This document shows positions 34,551 through 44,258 of a stretch of DNA of 64,000 nt, in pieces; the first letter of the stretch is position 1; each line of letters starts with the position of its first letter. Source of the DNA: Gracilimonas sp040877545 (GTDB lineage: Bacteria; Bacteroidota; Rhodothermia; Balneolales; Balneolaceae); the NCBI GenBank assembly GCA_040877545.1, contig JBBDNN010000083.1, positions 1 through 64,000 of the forward strand, written 5' to 3'. The position numbers and the translations under genes are program-made. The notes beneath the pieces are model-generated. The model was not told the DNA's origin and did no database searches. It worked only from the letters and a program-made list of their open reading frames with translations.

Positions 34551-36056
34551 ATGAAAACTGTAGGAAAAAAATTTACCACTTCCTTCCTGCTGCTATTGTT
34601 TATATTCAATTTCGGGAATGTACAAGCACAATATCTGGAAGAATTCGAAGAGAAAACAACTGAGTTTACACTCGACAATGGCCTTCATTTTATTGTTATA
34701 GAACGCCATGATGCACCTGTTGCCAGCTTTTACACACATGTAAATGTTGGCGGTGCTGACGAACCTGTTGGAAATACCGGGATCGCTCACATATTCGAGC
34801 ATATGGCGTTTAAAGGAACTAAAATTATTGGAACTACCAATTGGGAGGAGGAAAAAGAAAATATTGAGCAACTGGATGATGCATACTCCGATTGGTTAAG
34901 AACTAAATATTTACCCAATCCTGACTCATCCACTCTGGCAGAAAAATGGGCTAAATTCGAAGGCCTTCAGGAAAAGTCAAAAGAGTATGTTGTGAATAAT
35001 GAATTCACACAAATTATTGAGCAAAATGGCGGAACCGGCTTAAATGCATCAACCGGAGCTGATCTCACTAATTACTTTTATAGCCTTCCATCAAATCGAA
35101 CAGAATTATGGTTTAACCTGGAAGCTGATCGATTTAAAAATCCTACGTACCGCGAATTTTATGTTGAAAAGGAAGTTGTACGCGAAGAGCGCCGGATGAG
35201 AACAGATTCTAATCCCATCGGACGACTGGTTGAGGAATTTTTAGCAGTGGCTTATACCGCACATCCTTATGGCCGGCCGGTTGTAGGCTGGGATTCTGAC
35301 ATCACAGCCACCACTATTGCAGATGCCAAAGATTTTTATGAGAAGTTTTATGTACCAAGTAATATCACCATTGCCATTGCCGGTGATGTTGATCCAGATG
35401 AAATGAAAGGTTTTGCCGAAGAATACTTTGGTGATCTTCGGGAAGGAAAACCTGCTCCCATTGTAACTACACTTGAGCCTGCGCAGCGTGGGGAACGTCG
35501 TTTTACCATCGAAGGAAATTCACAGCCCATAATGTTGATCGGGTATCATGGTGTATCAGAATCTCATACTGATTTTGAGGCTTTGAATTTGGTAGGTAAT
35601 ATCATCTCCAGTGGACGAACTTCCCGACTGTACAAAAAATTGGTTGATGAGGAAAAAATGGCTCTCCAGGTTGGTGCTTTCAATGGCTTCCCCGGCAGTC
35701 GTTTTGGATCTATGTTTCTGACTTTAGCTGTGCCAAATATGGACATAGATGTTGACACTCTTGAGCATGCTATTTATGAGGAAATTGAAGCGGTAAAAGA
35801 AGGGGCTCTCACAGAGGAAGAACTAAACCGTGCCCGAACAAACATCCGGGCAGGATTGATAAGAGGCCTGAATAATAACACCGGGCTTGCCAGAAATTTT
35901 GCAAGTACCCATGCCACAAAAGGTAACTGGCGAGAAGTTTTCAACCGTTTAGATGCCCTTGAAGCAGTTTCGCTTGACGACCTTCAACGTGTAGCCCAGC
36001 AATATTTGGTAAGAAAAAACAGAACAGTCGGCGCTACCGTACGAGCTGAATCCTAA
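34551..36056 (+). CDS. M16 family zinc metallopeptidase, catalytic subunit
   Basis: A 501-residue secreted peptidase of the pitrilysin/insulinase family. The inverted zinc motif HIFEH (in GIAHIFEHMAFKGT) is intact, and the distal Glu lies in EVVREERRMR about 120 residues further on, with an inserted helical segment between. I chose the ATG at 34551, which starts the signal peptide KTVGKKFTTSFLLLLFIF and its cleavage after VQAQ; the frame is open from a TTG at 34485 but that would bury the signal. It pairs with the following non-catalytic M16 gene; such pairs act as heterodimers in the periplasm. Confidence 0.9.
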   Translation: MKTVGKKFTTSFLLLLFIFNFGNVQAQYLEEFEEKTTEFTLDNGLHFIVIERHDAPVASFYTHVNVGGADEPVGNTGIAHIFEHMAFKGTKIIGTTNWEEEKENIEQLDDAYSDWLRTKYLPNPDSSTLAEKWAKFEGLQEKSKEYVVNNEFTQIIEQNGGTGLNASTGADLTNYFYSLPSNRTELWFNLEADRFKNPTYREFYVEKEVVREERRMRTDSNPIGRLVEEFLAVAYTAHPYGRPVVGWDSDITATTIADAKDFYEKFYVPSNITIAIAGDVDPDEMKGFAEEYFGDLREGKPAPIVTTLEPAQRGERRFTIEGNSQPIMLIGYHGVSESHTDFEALNLVGNIISSGRTSRLYKKLVDEEKMALQVGAFNGFPGSRFGSMFLTLAVPNMDIDVDTLEHAIYEEIEAVKEGALTEEELNRARTNIRAGLIRGLNNNTGLARNFASTHATKGNWREVFNRLDALEAVSLDDLQRVAQQYLVRKNRTVGATVRAES

Positions 36057-36088
36057 ATCAAGATTTAAAAAACCAAACCACTTTCATT

Positions 36089-38158
36089 ATGAAACGATTA
36101 ATCCTTTTTACTTTTATTGTGATGCTTGTGCTTCCACTATCAGCGCAGAAGCGATATGACGAAATCGAGTTCCCAGAAATCAACCCTATACAAATGCCGG
36201 ATGTTGAGGTTTTTAACCTCGATAACGGCACTACCTTTTACCTGGTTGAAGATAATGAATTACCGCTCATCAACATGCGGATTACGATTAAAACAGGCAG
36301 CATATTAGAACCTGAAAATAAAACGGGACTGGCCAGCATGACCGGTAGTGTTATGCGGGAAGGCGGTTCTACCAATTATCCGGCGGATGAACTAAATGAG
36401 TTGCTGGAAAATAATGCCGCTTCGATGTCAACTTTTATCGGGATGGGTTCAGGTGGGGGAAGCCTCAATATATTAAAAGAAGATTTTGATGAATTACTTC
36501 CTGTCTTTGTTGATTTGCTTCAGAATCCAGCCTTTCCAGAGGATAAAATTGACTTGGCTAAAACTCAGACTAACAGTAGTATTTCCCGCAGGAATGATGA
36601 ACAGCAACAAATTGGATATCGTGAATTTCAAAATCTTGTGTATGGAGAAAATACCGTTTACACGCGAGAAAAAGAGTATGAAACGATCGACAATATTACG
36701 CGGGATGATCTAATAAATTTCCATAAAGAAGCATTTGTCGCATCCAATTTAACCGTTGGGGTTGTTGGTGATTTTGATTCGGGTGAGATGAAGGTAATGT
36801 TAGAAAAAGCATTTGGAAGTTTACCTTCCGGAAAAGAAACAAATCTCCTCTATCCTGAAGTGGATTATGACTTTCCCACTACTGTCAATTTTATTGATAA
36901 GCCGGATGTAAACCAGAGCTTTGTAACTATGGGACATATTGGAGGTCTTCGTGAGAGCCCCGATTATGCCGCATTGCAGGTAATGAACCAGGTATTGAGT
37001 GGTGGCTTTTCCAGCCGCTTATTTCAGGAGGTTCGAAGTAATCTTGGCCTAGCCTATTCGGTTGGTGGAAGCTATGGCAGTAATATCAACTACCCAGGTA
37101 TTTTTCGAATTACGACCATGACTAAAAGTTCAACAACGGCAGAAGCAATTGATGCAATCATCAAAGAAGTTAAAAAGCTACAGGATGAACCTGTCACCGA
37201 AAAAGAGCTGAGAGATACCAAAGATCAGTTTCTAAACTCCTTGGTTTTCCGCTACGATAGCAAATCAAAGATTCTGAATGAACGCATCAACAATGAATAC
37301 AATGGACTATCACAAGATGCTTTTGATGAATTTGTTGAAGGTGTAAAAGCCACAACTATTGAAGATATACAGCGTGTAGCAAAAGAATATCTCCGCCCAG
37401 ACAATATGCAAATCCTTGTAGTTGGAAATGCGGAAGAGATAGGTAACCAGCTTGAGAAGTATGGTGAAATAAATGAAGTGGATATTTCAATCCCTGAACC
37501 TCCTTCTGATGAAGAGCCTGCTGTAGCCGGAGATGCTGAAAAAGGCAAAGAATGGCTGCGAACAATGGCTGACGCTGTTATAAATCCCGACACCGAATTC
37601 GAAAGCATTGATGAAATAGCGGTAGTAATCCAGGAAACACAAATGGGAGCTATGGAGATTCAAAGTTCTTCCACCACCAATTACAGAAATATTACCTCTG
37701 AGCGCATAATGCAAACTCCCCAGGGTGAAATGCAGATGAGTATAGAAAATGGCGGCGGAACGTTAACAATGATGGGAAATGAACAGCCACTTCCCCCGCA
37801 AATGGCACAGCCGATGATCAATGAAATCAAACGCAGTTATATCTCTGTATCTTTAGATACTGATAATCTTAACGCTGAATATTTGGGAGATGAAACGGTT
37901 GATGGCACCTCTTATGTGCTGCTTCGGGTAGATCTTAATCCCCAGGTTACTTTTTTAATTGATCCGGAAACAGGATTGCCAGCCCGAAGCCGATACTCGG
38001 AAATGAATCCCCAAACCGGCCAGCAAGCAAAAGCTGAAAATGTTTATGCTGATTGGCAGGTTGTAGACGGAGTAGCTTATGCATACTCGGTAACCTCTTA
38101 TGTGGATGGCGAAAAAGGTGGCGAAATGAATGTGGAAAGCCACTCAGTAAATAAGTAA
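36089..38158 (+). CDS. M16 family non-catalytic partner with extra C-terminal domain
   Basis: A 689-residue exported protein (signal LILFTFIVMLVLPLSAQ) with two M16 halves. At the place of the zinc motif it reads GLASMTGSVMREGG, lacking both histidines and the glutamate, so it cannot bind the metal. A C-terminal extension of about 220 residues (from about residue 470) looks like a beta-rich outer-membrane lipoprotein-sorting-like domain ending in VADGVAY-type strands, as seen in other Bacteroidota M16 partners. It follows the active subunit by 32 bases and is closed by a strong terminator. Confidence 0.87.
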   Translation: MKRLILFTFIVMLVLPLSAQKRYDEIEFPEINPIQMPDVEVFNLDNGTTFYLVEDNELPLINMRITIKTGSILEPENKTGLASMTGSVMREGGSTNYPADELNELLENNAASMSTFIGMGSGGGSLNILKEDFDELLPVFVDLLQNPAFPEDKIDLAKTQTNSSISRRNDEQQQIGYREFQNLVYGENTVYTREKEYETIDNITRDDLINFHKEAFVASNLTVGVVGDFDSGEMKVMLEKAFGSLPSGKETNLLYPEVDYDFPTTVNFIDKPDVNQSFVTMGHIGGLRESPDYAALQVMNQVLSGGFSSRLFQEVRSNLGLAYSVGGSYGSNINYPGIFRITTMTKSSTTAEAIDAIIKEVKKLQDEPVTEKELRDTKDQFLNSLVFRYDSKSKILNERINNEYNGLSQDAFDEFVEGVKATTIEDIQRVAKEYLRPDNMQILVVGNAEEIGNQLEKYGEINEVDISIPEPPSDEEPAVAGDAEKGKEWLRTMADAVINPDTEFESIDEIAVVIQETQMGAMEIQSSSTTNYRNITSERIMQTPQGEMQMSIENGGGTLTMMGNEQPLPPQMAQPMINEIKRSYISVSLDTDNLNAEYLGDETVDGTSYVLLRVDLNPQVTFLIDPETGLPARSRYSEMNPQTGQQAKAENVYADWQVVDGVAYAYSVTSYVDGEKGGEMNVESHSVNK

Positions 38159-38177
38159 TCAAATATGTTTATTATAG

Positions 38178-38211
38178 ATCCTGCACTTTTAACAAGGTGC
38201 AGGATTTTTTT
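38178..38211 (+). terminator. Rho-independent terminator after the M16 pair
   Basis: Stem ATCCTGCAC paired with GTGCAGGAT, loop TTTTAACAAG, followed by a run of T. It lies 20 bases after the stop codon of the second M16 gene. Confidence 0.9.
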
Positions 38212-38273
38212 ATAGCCTTTTTATAAGCGTTTTGATATATATAAGAGTGATTAAAAATTAAATAAAGAATCTT

Positions 38274-38798
38274 ATGTCAGCTTGGGAAAAAGAATATCCT
38301 ACCCCTTCGGAATACGCCCATTACTATGCTCATTATGTTGCTCGGGTTCCTAAGCAACCTATTATAGACACGTTGAATTCACAGATGCATCAAGCCTACA
38401 CCTTCATCAATTCTATTCCCGGTGATAAAGCTTTTACCTCCTATAAAGAAGGAAAGTGGACCATTAAGCAAATTGTTGGACACCTGATAGAAACAGAGCG
38501 GGTTTTTGCTTACCGGGCGTTAGCCTTTAGCCGCAGAGATAAAAACCCATTGCCGGGGATGGATCAGGATGGATATGTGAAATTTGCTAATCACAACAGC
38601 AGAACCTTGAGTGATCTGGCTAATGAATATTTAGCAGTACGCATTTCAAGCATCCACCTATTCCAAAGCATGACCAAGGAAATGCTTTCTCTGAAAGGAA
38701 CTGCAAGTAATGTGGAATTTACGGTGCGCTCCATTCCTTTTATAATTGCCGGCCACGAGCTGCATCATATAGAAGTAATTAAAGAGAAATATCTGTAG
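38274..38798 (+). CDS. DinB-like four-helix metal-binding protein
   Basis: A 174-residue member of the DinB/YfiT superfamily. The three-histidine metal site typical of the family is visible: His in IVGHLIETERVF, and HELHHIEVIKEKYL at the C-terminus. Members include thiol-dependent transferases (bacillithiol S-transferase type) and many without known activity. Cytoplasmic. Gene-specific function cannot be assigned. Its start (ATG 38274) lies 63 bases after the M16 terminator, so it has its own promoter. Confidence 0.82.
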   Translation: MSAWEKEYPTPSEYAHYYAHYVARVPKQPIIDTLNSQMHQAYTFINSIPGDKAFTSYKEGKWTIKQIVGHLIETERVFAYRALAFSRRDKNPLPGMDQDGYVKFANHNSRTLSDLANEYLAVRISSIHLFQSMTKEMLSLKGTASNVEFTVRSIPFIIAGHELHHIEVIKEKYL

Positions 38799-38977
38799 TG
38801 GGATATTTTTGAGAATTATTGAATAAAGCTGGCATTTAATAGATCAGACGATATAACTATCAAATTTCTCTAAATTAAATGCAGCGTTTCGGAATGATGC
38901 GAATTATTTTGGGGATTAAAAAAAGAACCTGATTTAAAATTACCTCACAAAAACTCCAGCTTGCAAACAATAAGAAA

Positions 38978-39427
38978 ATGAGTGAAGAAGCCACCCGAAA
39001 AATTATTCATGTTCATCTTTCAAAAGATGAAACTTTTAAGACCACTCTTTCCGCTGCAAATCATCATCTAATTGCTGATGAACCAGAAGATGTAGAGGGA
39101 GGTACCGACCAAGGACCTGATCCATACGACTATCTGTTGATGGCTCTCGGCTCTTGCTCGGTGATGACGGTAAAGATGTATGCTAAACAGAAAGGCTGGC
39201 CTGTGGAAGATATTTACGCGGAAATAAGGCATCACCACAGCCATGCTGAAGACTGTAAATCGTGTGAAAGCTCCGATTCGAGGATCGATTTAATCGAAAA
39301 AGAACTTATTGTTAAAGGAGATTTAAATAAAAAACAAATAAAGAGATTGCTGGAAATCTCCAATAAATGCCCTGTCCATCGTACATTGCAAAGTGACATC
39401 AGTATTGAAAGCACTATCAATATATAA
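38978..39427 (+). CDS. OsmC family peroxiredoxin-like protein
   Basis: A 149-residue OsmC/Ohr superfamily protein. The two redox cysteines are present in the correct contexts, ALGSCSVMTVKMYA and NKCPVHRTL. An extra stretch HHHSHAEDCKSCESS between them is typical of the YhfA-like subgroup and may bind a metal. It probably reduces organic hydroperoxides or acts on related sulfur compounds. It sits two bases upstream of the DUF1684 gene. Confidence 0.85.
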   Translation: MSEEATRKIIHVHLSKDETFKTTLSAANHHLIADEPEDVEGGTDQGPDPYDYLLMALGSCSVMTVKMYAKQKGWPVEDIYAEIRHHHSHAEDCKSCESSDSRIDLIEKELIVKGDLNKKQIKRLLEISNKCPVHRTLQSDISIESTINI

Positions 39428-39429
39428 TT

Positions 39430-40041
39430 ATGAAAATCCCATTAACTTTTGCTCTACTATGTCTGTTTGGTTCAGTTGGTTTTGCCCAACAGCCAGATAG
39501 TATAATTGTTAAGGAAGTAGTAGAATTCCGGGAGGAACTGAATGCTGATTTCAAAGATCCCGGGGAATCGCCATTAACAGAAGAGGATTTTGCTGATTTT
39601 AGCTCCCTGGATTTTTTTCCTATCGACTTAACTTATCATATCAACGCTCGGTTTATCAGAACATCTGATCAAAAGCCTTTCAAGATGGCAACTACTACCG
39701 AGCGCTCGCCGGTGTACGAAAAATACGGTGAAGCCCATTTTACACTGAAAGGCCAAAATATAGCTTTAAATATCTACCAAAGCCATGAACTAAGGGAAAC
39801 CGAGGAATATCGTGATTATCTATTCCTCCCTTTCACGGATGAAACAAACGGGGAAGAAACCTACGGGGGCGGGCGATATCTTGAATTATGGATTCCGGAG
39901 GCAGATACCATAACAGTAGATTTTAACAAAGCATATAATCCCTACTGTGTATATAATTACAAATATTCCTGCCCTCTTGTACCGGATAATAATCACATCC
40001 CCCTAAAAATAAATGCCGGGGTTAAAGATTATAATAAATGA
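39430..40041 (+). CDS. DUF1684 family exported protein
   Basis: A 203-residue protein with a cleavable signal (LTFALLCLFGSVGFAQ) and the DUF1684 core: GGGRYLELWIPEADTITVDF, then NPYCVYNYKYSCPLVPDNN with its two cysteines, and LKINAGVKDY at the end. The family is widespread in Bacteroidota; its function is unknown. It follows the OsmC gene by two bases and is convergent with the DASS transporter gene. Confidence 0.85.
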   Translation: MKIPLTFALLCLFGSVGFAQQPDSIIVKEVVEFREELNADFKDPGESPLTEEDFADFSSLDFFPIDLTYHINARFIRTSDQKPFKMATTTERSPVYEKYGEAHFTLKGQNIALNIYQSHELRETEEYRDYLFLPFTDETNGEETYGGGRYLELWIPEADTITVDFNKAYNPYCVYNYKYSCPLVPDNNHIPLKINAGVKDYNK

Positions 40042-40090
40042 TTGTGCTTATGGCTCTCGCATTCGATTTTTCTAATATTTAAGTACAAAA

Positions 40091-41551
40091 TCACAATGCC
40101 CATTCTGGGAGCACTCCAATATCAATCCCAAAAAACCAGCTTATTAAGGTGAGTGAAGCAATGGACAGCAATAGAATGAATAATAGGTTCAACCATAACC
40201 CTGCTTTCGTCATTTGGGGAATGCTGATTTTTCCGCTGCCATAAACGATGGCATTTGGTGGTGTAGCAACCGGTAACATAAAAGCACAACTTGCTCCAAA
40301 GACAGTTGGTATGGCAAGCAGCAGTGGATTCTCTCCTAAACCGATTGCCACTGAAGCAAGAATAGGCAAGAAAGCGGCCGTTGAAGCAGTATTGCTGGTC
40401 ATTTCGGTTAAGAAGATGATAAGAGCTATTACTATTACAATAATCACCCAGATCGGCCAAGTGCTTAAACTACCTATACCGGCACCAATCCATGTGGCAA
40501 GCTCGGTAGAACTAATGGCGGAGGCCATACTTAATCCTCCTCCGAATAAAATAAGTACTCCCCAGGGCAGTCGTTTTGTATCAGGCCAGCTAAGTAATCC
40601 AGTAAGTTTTCCTGGTTTTGCAGGAATTATAAATAATGCTACAGAAGCTGCTATAGCAATTCCAGCATCAGAAAGGCCGGGTAATATTTCAATTATAAGA
40701 GGACGGAACATCCACATCAGGGCGGCAGAAATAAATACGGCGGCCACCTTTAATTCCTGAGATGACATCTTTCCCAAACCTTTCAACTCATTTTCTATCA
40801 GTTCTCTTCCACCCGGCAATACCTTTAGTTTAATCGGATAAACAATTTTTGTTAGCACCAGATACATGAGCGGCAATGAAATTATAACTATAGGTAATCC
40901 AACTTTCATCCAGTCAAGAAAGCTTATTTCCATACCATAGTTTTCTTGCATAAAACCAGCAAGCAGCGCATTGGGAGGTGTTCCAATTAAAGTGGCCATT
41001 CCGCCAATATTACAGGCATAGGCAATACATAGAACAAGTACTATTTCAAAGTTGATTTTATTTTCATTCTTATCCCTATCTATAAGCTCAAGTATTGAAA
41101 TTGCGATGGGAAGCATCATAATAGCTGTTGCCGTATTACTTACCCACATACTTAAAAATGCCGAGGATATAATAAACCCGATGATAATAGAGGAGGGTTT
41201 GACACCTACCACATTTAAAATGGTAATTGCAACCCGCGTATGCAGGTGCCAGCGCTCCATGGCCAAAGCAATAATAAAACCACCCATAAATAAGAAAATG
41301 AGAGGATTGGCATAGGGTGATGTTGCATCACCAATAGAAAAAACGCCAAGTATCGGAAATAATACAATGGGCAAAAGTGCGGTAGCGGCTATAGGAATCG
41401 CTTCTGTAATCCACCAGAATGCCATTAAAAGGGTAACCGCAGCTGTTTTCCATGCAGCATCCGAAAGGCCTTCGGGTGCAGGTATAAACATCAGCAGAAT
41501 AAAAACAGCTAACCCACCTAATAATCCTAAACTTTTACCAAAATCTTTCAT
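40091..41551 (-). CDS. DASS family sodium-coupled carboxylate transporter (SLC13-like)
   Basis: A 486-residue membrane transporter of the divalent-anion:Na+ symporter family, with about 12 hydrophobic segments. Characteristic stretches are MAFWWITEAIPIAATALLP, the first substrate loop SNTATAIMMLP, and the second half's TSNTASTAAFLPILA, the two Ser-Asn-Thr sodium/carboxylate motifs. Substrate is probably a dicarboxylate such as succinate. It begins seven bases after the RGLX-like lipoprotein gene and is therefore probably the last gene of the PUL's enzyme operon, an unusual company. Confidence 0.88.
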   Translation of the reverse strand: MKDFGKSLGLLGGLAVFILLMFIPAPEGLSDAAWKTAAVTLLMAFWWITEAIPIAATALLPIVLFPILGVFSIGDATSPYANPLIFLFMGGFIIALAMERWHLHTRVAITILNVVGVKPSSIIIGFIISSAFLSMWVSNTATAIMMLPIAISILELIDRDKNENKINFEIVLVLCIAYACNIGGMATLIGTPPNALLAGFMQENYGMEISFLDWMKVGLPIVIISLPLMYLVLTKIVYPIKLKVLPGGRELIENELKGLGKMSSQELKVAAVFISAALMWMFRPLIIEILPGLSDAGIAIAASVALFIIPAKPGKLTGLLSWPDTKRLPWGVLILFGGGLSMASAISSTELATWIGAGIGSLSTWPIWVIIVIVIALIIFLTEMTSNTASTAAFLPILASVAIGLGENPLLLAIPTVFGASCAFMLPVATPPNAIVYGSGKISIPQMTKAGLWLNLLFILLLSIASLTLISWFFGIDIGVLPEWAL

Positions 41552-41558
41552 AAAAATG

Positions 41559-44252
41559 TCATCTATCCTCTGGGTAGTCTTCCTTGTCCATCCAATATTC
41601 TAGATAGGGAACATTATAGATACTCGTCCAACCAAAGATTCTCAACCCATTGGTTATCTTCCATATCGGAGGCCTTCTGGCGCCTTCCTCTGCTTTAGGA
41701 AAGTTACTTACTTCTTCCAAAGCATCAGCCAGAAATCGCTGATTTTCATAAGAATTAAAATCCTGAGGAAGTTCACTTGCTCTCAGATATTGGGCTCTTT
41801 CCACGGCTTCATTAAGTAGACTTTCTTCGCCGGAATATTCATAGCCTAATATCAGGCTACTTATGGAAGAAAGGTACGATTCCATTCCATGATTTAAAGG
41901 AGGCACATCCCGTACCCTTCTTGCATGATCAACCACTGCTTTCTTTACTTTCTCATCCCCCGTCATCTGGTAATATTTACGAAGTCCGTTAGAAGCATAA
42001 ATTTGTGCATATCCATATCGATTAATAATCAGTGAGCCCCCTTGATCCGGATGTTCCTGGAGAGCAATCATAAGATTTACCCTCTCATGGAGTTCGTCCA
42101 GGTACTTATCCATTTTTGTAGCATCATAGATTTCAGCCAAATTCCATACTGACAGGTATAATCTTCGACCTCGTAAACCATGTTCTCCAAAATCGCGGCG
42201 CAGATAATAATCGCCATTCTCAATAGCTACATCTAATCCTCGATGATTAGCATCTAAATAATAAGAAGTAACCCAACCCGCAGACCATACGTGGGCGCTT
42301 AGCAAGGAAGTAAAATGTTGATTCGCATGTCGCCGGCCCATTCCAACATAGGGAGAACCTTCAGGTAGCTTCTCGGCCTCAAAAGCATGAACCGACTCAT
42401 TTGTGTCTCCAATATACACCGGAGCTTTTGGCCAATGAATATTGTCTACATCCGCTGTGTGCATGCTGGCAGCTTTTGCCATTTTATAATAATCTTTGTT
42501 TCCCGTTCTCATAAATTGCAGCCACCACATGTAATCGTTACCCGGTTCGTTATTGGTCCACTGATTCCATTCGTAGCCGTAATAGTAAGTAAGATTGTCC
42601 CCATAATTCAGCATTCCATACCAAGGCTCCCACTCCTGGTTAAACATCATCCACTGAAATTTGTAATCCAGGCCTCGTTCATAAGCAGCATATTGGTCTT
42701 GACTGCTTGCCATTTTTCCAAAAGCTTCACTTGCGGCATACCATTCTGGCGAAGCATGAGTTACCGGCCCATCAAGAAATATATTTGCTACTTTTTCTAC
42801 TTCTTCATTGGTACTTTTTTTGTGGAAATTAAACACCAGTTCGGTGGTTTTAGCCATTCCCTGCGCAAAATTAGCAATCATACCACTGTCGTTATCACTA
42901 TCTGCTCTTGCGAAACTCAAGGGCTCTACTGATGGTGACCAGATAAAGGCCGTTACTTTATTCTGCTCATCTTCAATATTGATCTCTTTCGGATACTCTT
43001 CAAAAAAGCTATGAAAACCAATACTTATCCCCCATTTTTCGTCGGAAACATCCATCCATCCGGGTGATCTTTCTTTGGATATATTTTCACTTCCATCCAC
43101 GGAAATAGTGGAAGAAAATCCTTCTTCCATTCGAGCATCTGCACTGGCATTGGCCAAGGGTGGAATTTGTGAAGGATTAGGGCCAGTCTGTAGCAGAGAA
43201 ATATTACTTCCAGCATTCAGCTTTTCGTTCATCATTTTGCTTTCTCCCGGCGAATACCACTTTCCATCATAATAAGCAGTAGTTACGCTGGCATTTTCCG
43301 ACAAGTTATAATTTAATGCCAAACCGGTAGCAGCTATCTGATCATTAGGCTGAGTAAAACCGGGATCACCCTGTAGTTTACTTTCATCAATTATTTGATC
43401 GGCCTGCGTAGCTATAGGAGCATATTCTCCTGACACTTTTGTGTGTTTATCCGGATCACCGGTGTACACGAATGTATGCTGAACCTTCACATAACTTTTT
43501 CCGGCATATGCATGAATACGGGTAATGAAAGGCGCGGAGTTATTATCATCTCTGGAATATTTATAATCACCTTCAACCCGGATAATTGCGTGTAAAGGCC
43601 CGGTGCCTTTTTCTTTTACAGTACGGTTAACTACAGCTCGAGACTTATCAAGGCCGGCGTCATCAAGTAAATCAAGAAAAGAAGCCCTGCCTGGATCTCC
43701 CGTTGCAATTACATCATCTTCATCAAATCCGTCGCCATCAATGTCCAGTTCTACTTTATCAAAGAAACCACTGCCTGCAGGAGCATTAAAGTATCCGCCG
43801 CCTTCTCCCTTCTCAACTGTGAACTGCAGGGGACCGGTATTTACTACTACTTCCCCTGTTGGGCGTTGATTATTTGTCACCGTGAGTGTTTCTGGAAAAT
43901 CTCTGCCATTTTTTATATTCTCACCATATTCCACTTCATATTCGCTTCCTTCTTCAGTAAAAAAGAACACCCAAAGCCATTTAATGCTGTTATTATCAGG
44001 GCCCCATGTAGTCACTTCTGTAATTTGAGAAGGAATTTCATTTCCATTACTTAATACTCTCACATGATCGGGAGAATAGAGTTCTCCTTTGGGAATCGGA
44101 ACCCCAAATACTTGCGGTGAACCGGGAATATTGTTTTCAACGGTAACTGGAATTTTAGTGCCTGCCGGCCCAGTCATACCACATCCATAGCTAACGAATA
44201 AAAGCAGGATTAGAGTAAAAATTTGTTGAGTTACGCTGTTATACCTGTTCAT
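41559..44252 (-). CDS. Large lipoprotein, exo-rhamnogalacturonan-lyase-like (PcRGLX family)
   Basis: An 897-residue lipoprotein (lipobox VSYGC, Cys24). The first 85 residues after the signal resemble the RIFT-barrel domain of the PcRGLX family (VFGVPIPKGEL, SIKWLWVFF). A beta-sandwich region follows, and the C-terminal half from about residue 500 is rich in helices and aromatic residues (NEPGNDYMWWLQFMRTGN, YASNGLRKYYQMTGD), fitting an alpha/alpha-toroid. It should cleave or bind a glycan in the periplasm or on the cell surface. The assignment rests on architecture; true substrate is unknown. It lies between the ROK kinase and the DASS gene. Confidence 0.65.
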   Translation of the reverse strand: MNRYNSVTQQIFTLILLLFVSYGCGMTGPAGTKIPVTVENNIPGSPQVFGVPIPKGELYSPDHVRVLSNGNEIPSQITEVTTWGPDNNSIKWLWVFFFTEEGSEYEVEYGENIKNGRDFPETLTVTNNQRPTGEVVVNTGPLQFTVEKGEGGGYFNAPAGSGFFDKVELDIDGDGFDEDDVIATGDPGRASFLDLLDDAGLDKSRAVVNRTVKEKGTGPLHAIIRVEGDYKYSRDDNNSAPFITRIHAYAGKSYVKVQHTFVYTGDPDKHTKVSGEYAPIATQADQIIDESKLQGDPGFTQPNDQIAATGLALNYNLSENASVTTAYYDGKWYSPGESKMMNEKLNAGSNISLLQTGPNPSQIPPLANASADARMEEGFSSTISVDGSENISKERSPGWMDVSDEKWGISIGFHSFFEEYPKEINIEDEQNKVTAFIWSPSVEPLSFARADSDNDSGMIANFAQGMAKTTELVFNFHKKSTNEEVEKVANIFLDGPVTHASPEWYAASEAFGKMASSQDQYAAYERGLDYKFQWMMFNQEWEPWYGMLNYGDNLTYYYGYEWNQWTNNEPGNDYMWWLQFMRTGNKDYYKMAKAASMHTADVDNIHWPKAPVYIGDTNESVHAFEAEKLPEGSPYVGMGRRHANQHFTSLLSAHVWSAGWVTSYYLDANHRGLDVAIENGDYYLRRDFGEHGLRGRRLYLSVWNLAEIYDATKMDKYLDELHERVNLMIALQEHPDQGGSLIINRYGYAQIYASNGLRKYYQMTGDEKVKKAVVDHARRVRDVPPLNHGMESYLSSISSLILGYEYSGEESLLNEAVERAQYLRASELPQDFNSYENQRFLADALEEVSNFPKAEEGARRPPIWKITNGLRIFGWTSIYNVPYLEYWMDKEDYPEDR

Positions 44253-44258
44253 AAATCT

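Noticed and set aside
40248..40760. 170-residue open frame on the plus strand opposite the DASS gene
   Set aside because: It is antisense to a well-supported transporter gene and its composition (Ala/Ile/Pro-rich) is that of a reversed membrane protein.
42387..42932. 181-residue open frame opposite the RGLX-like gene
   Set aside because: Antisense to a supported gene, no recognisable protein features.
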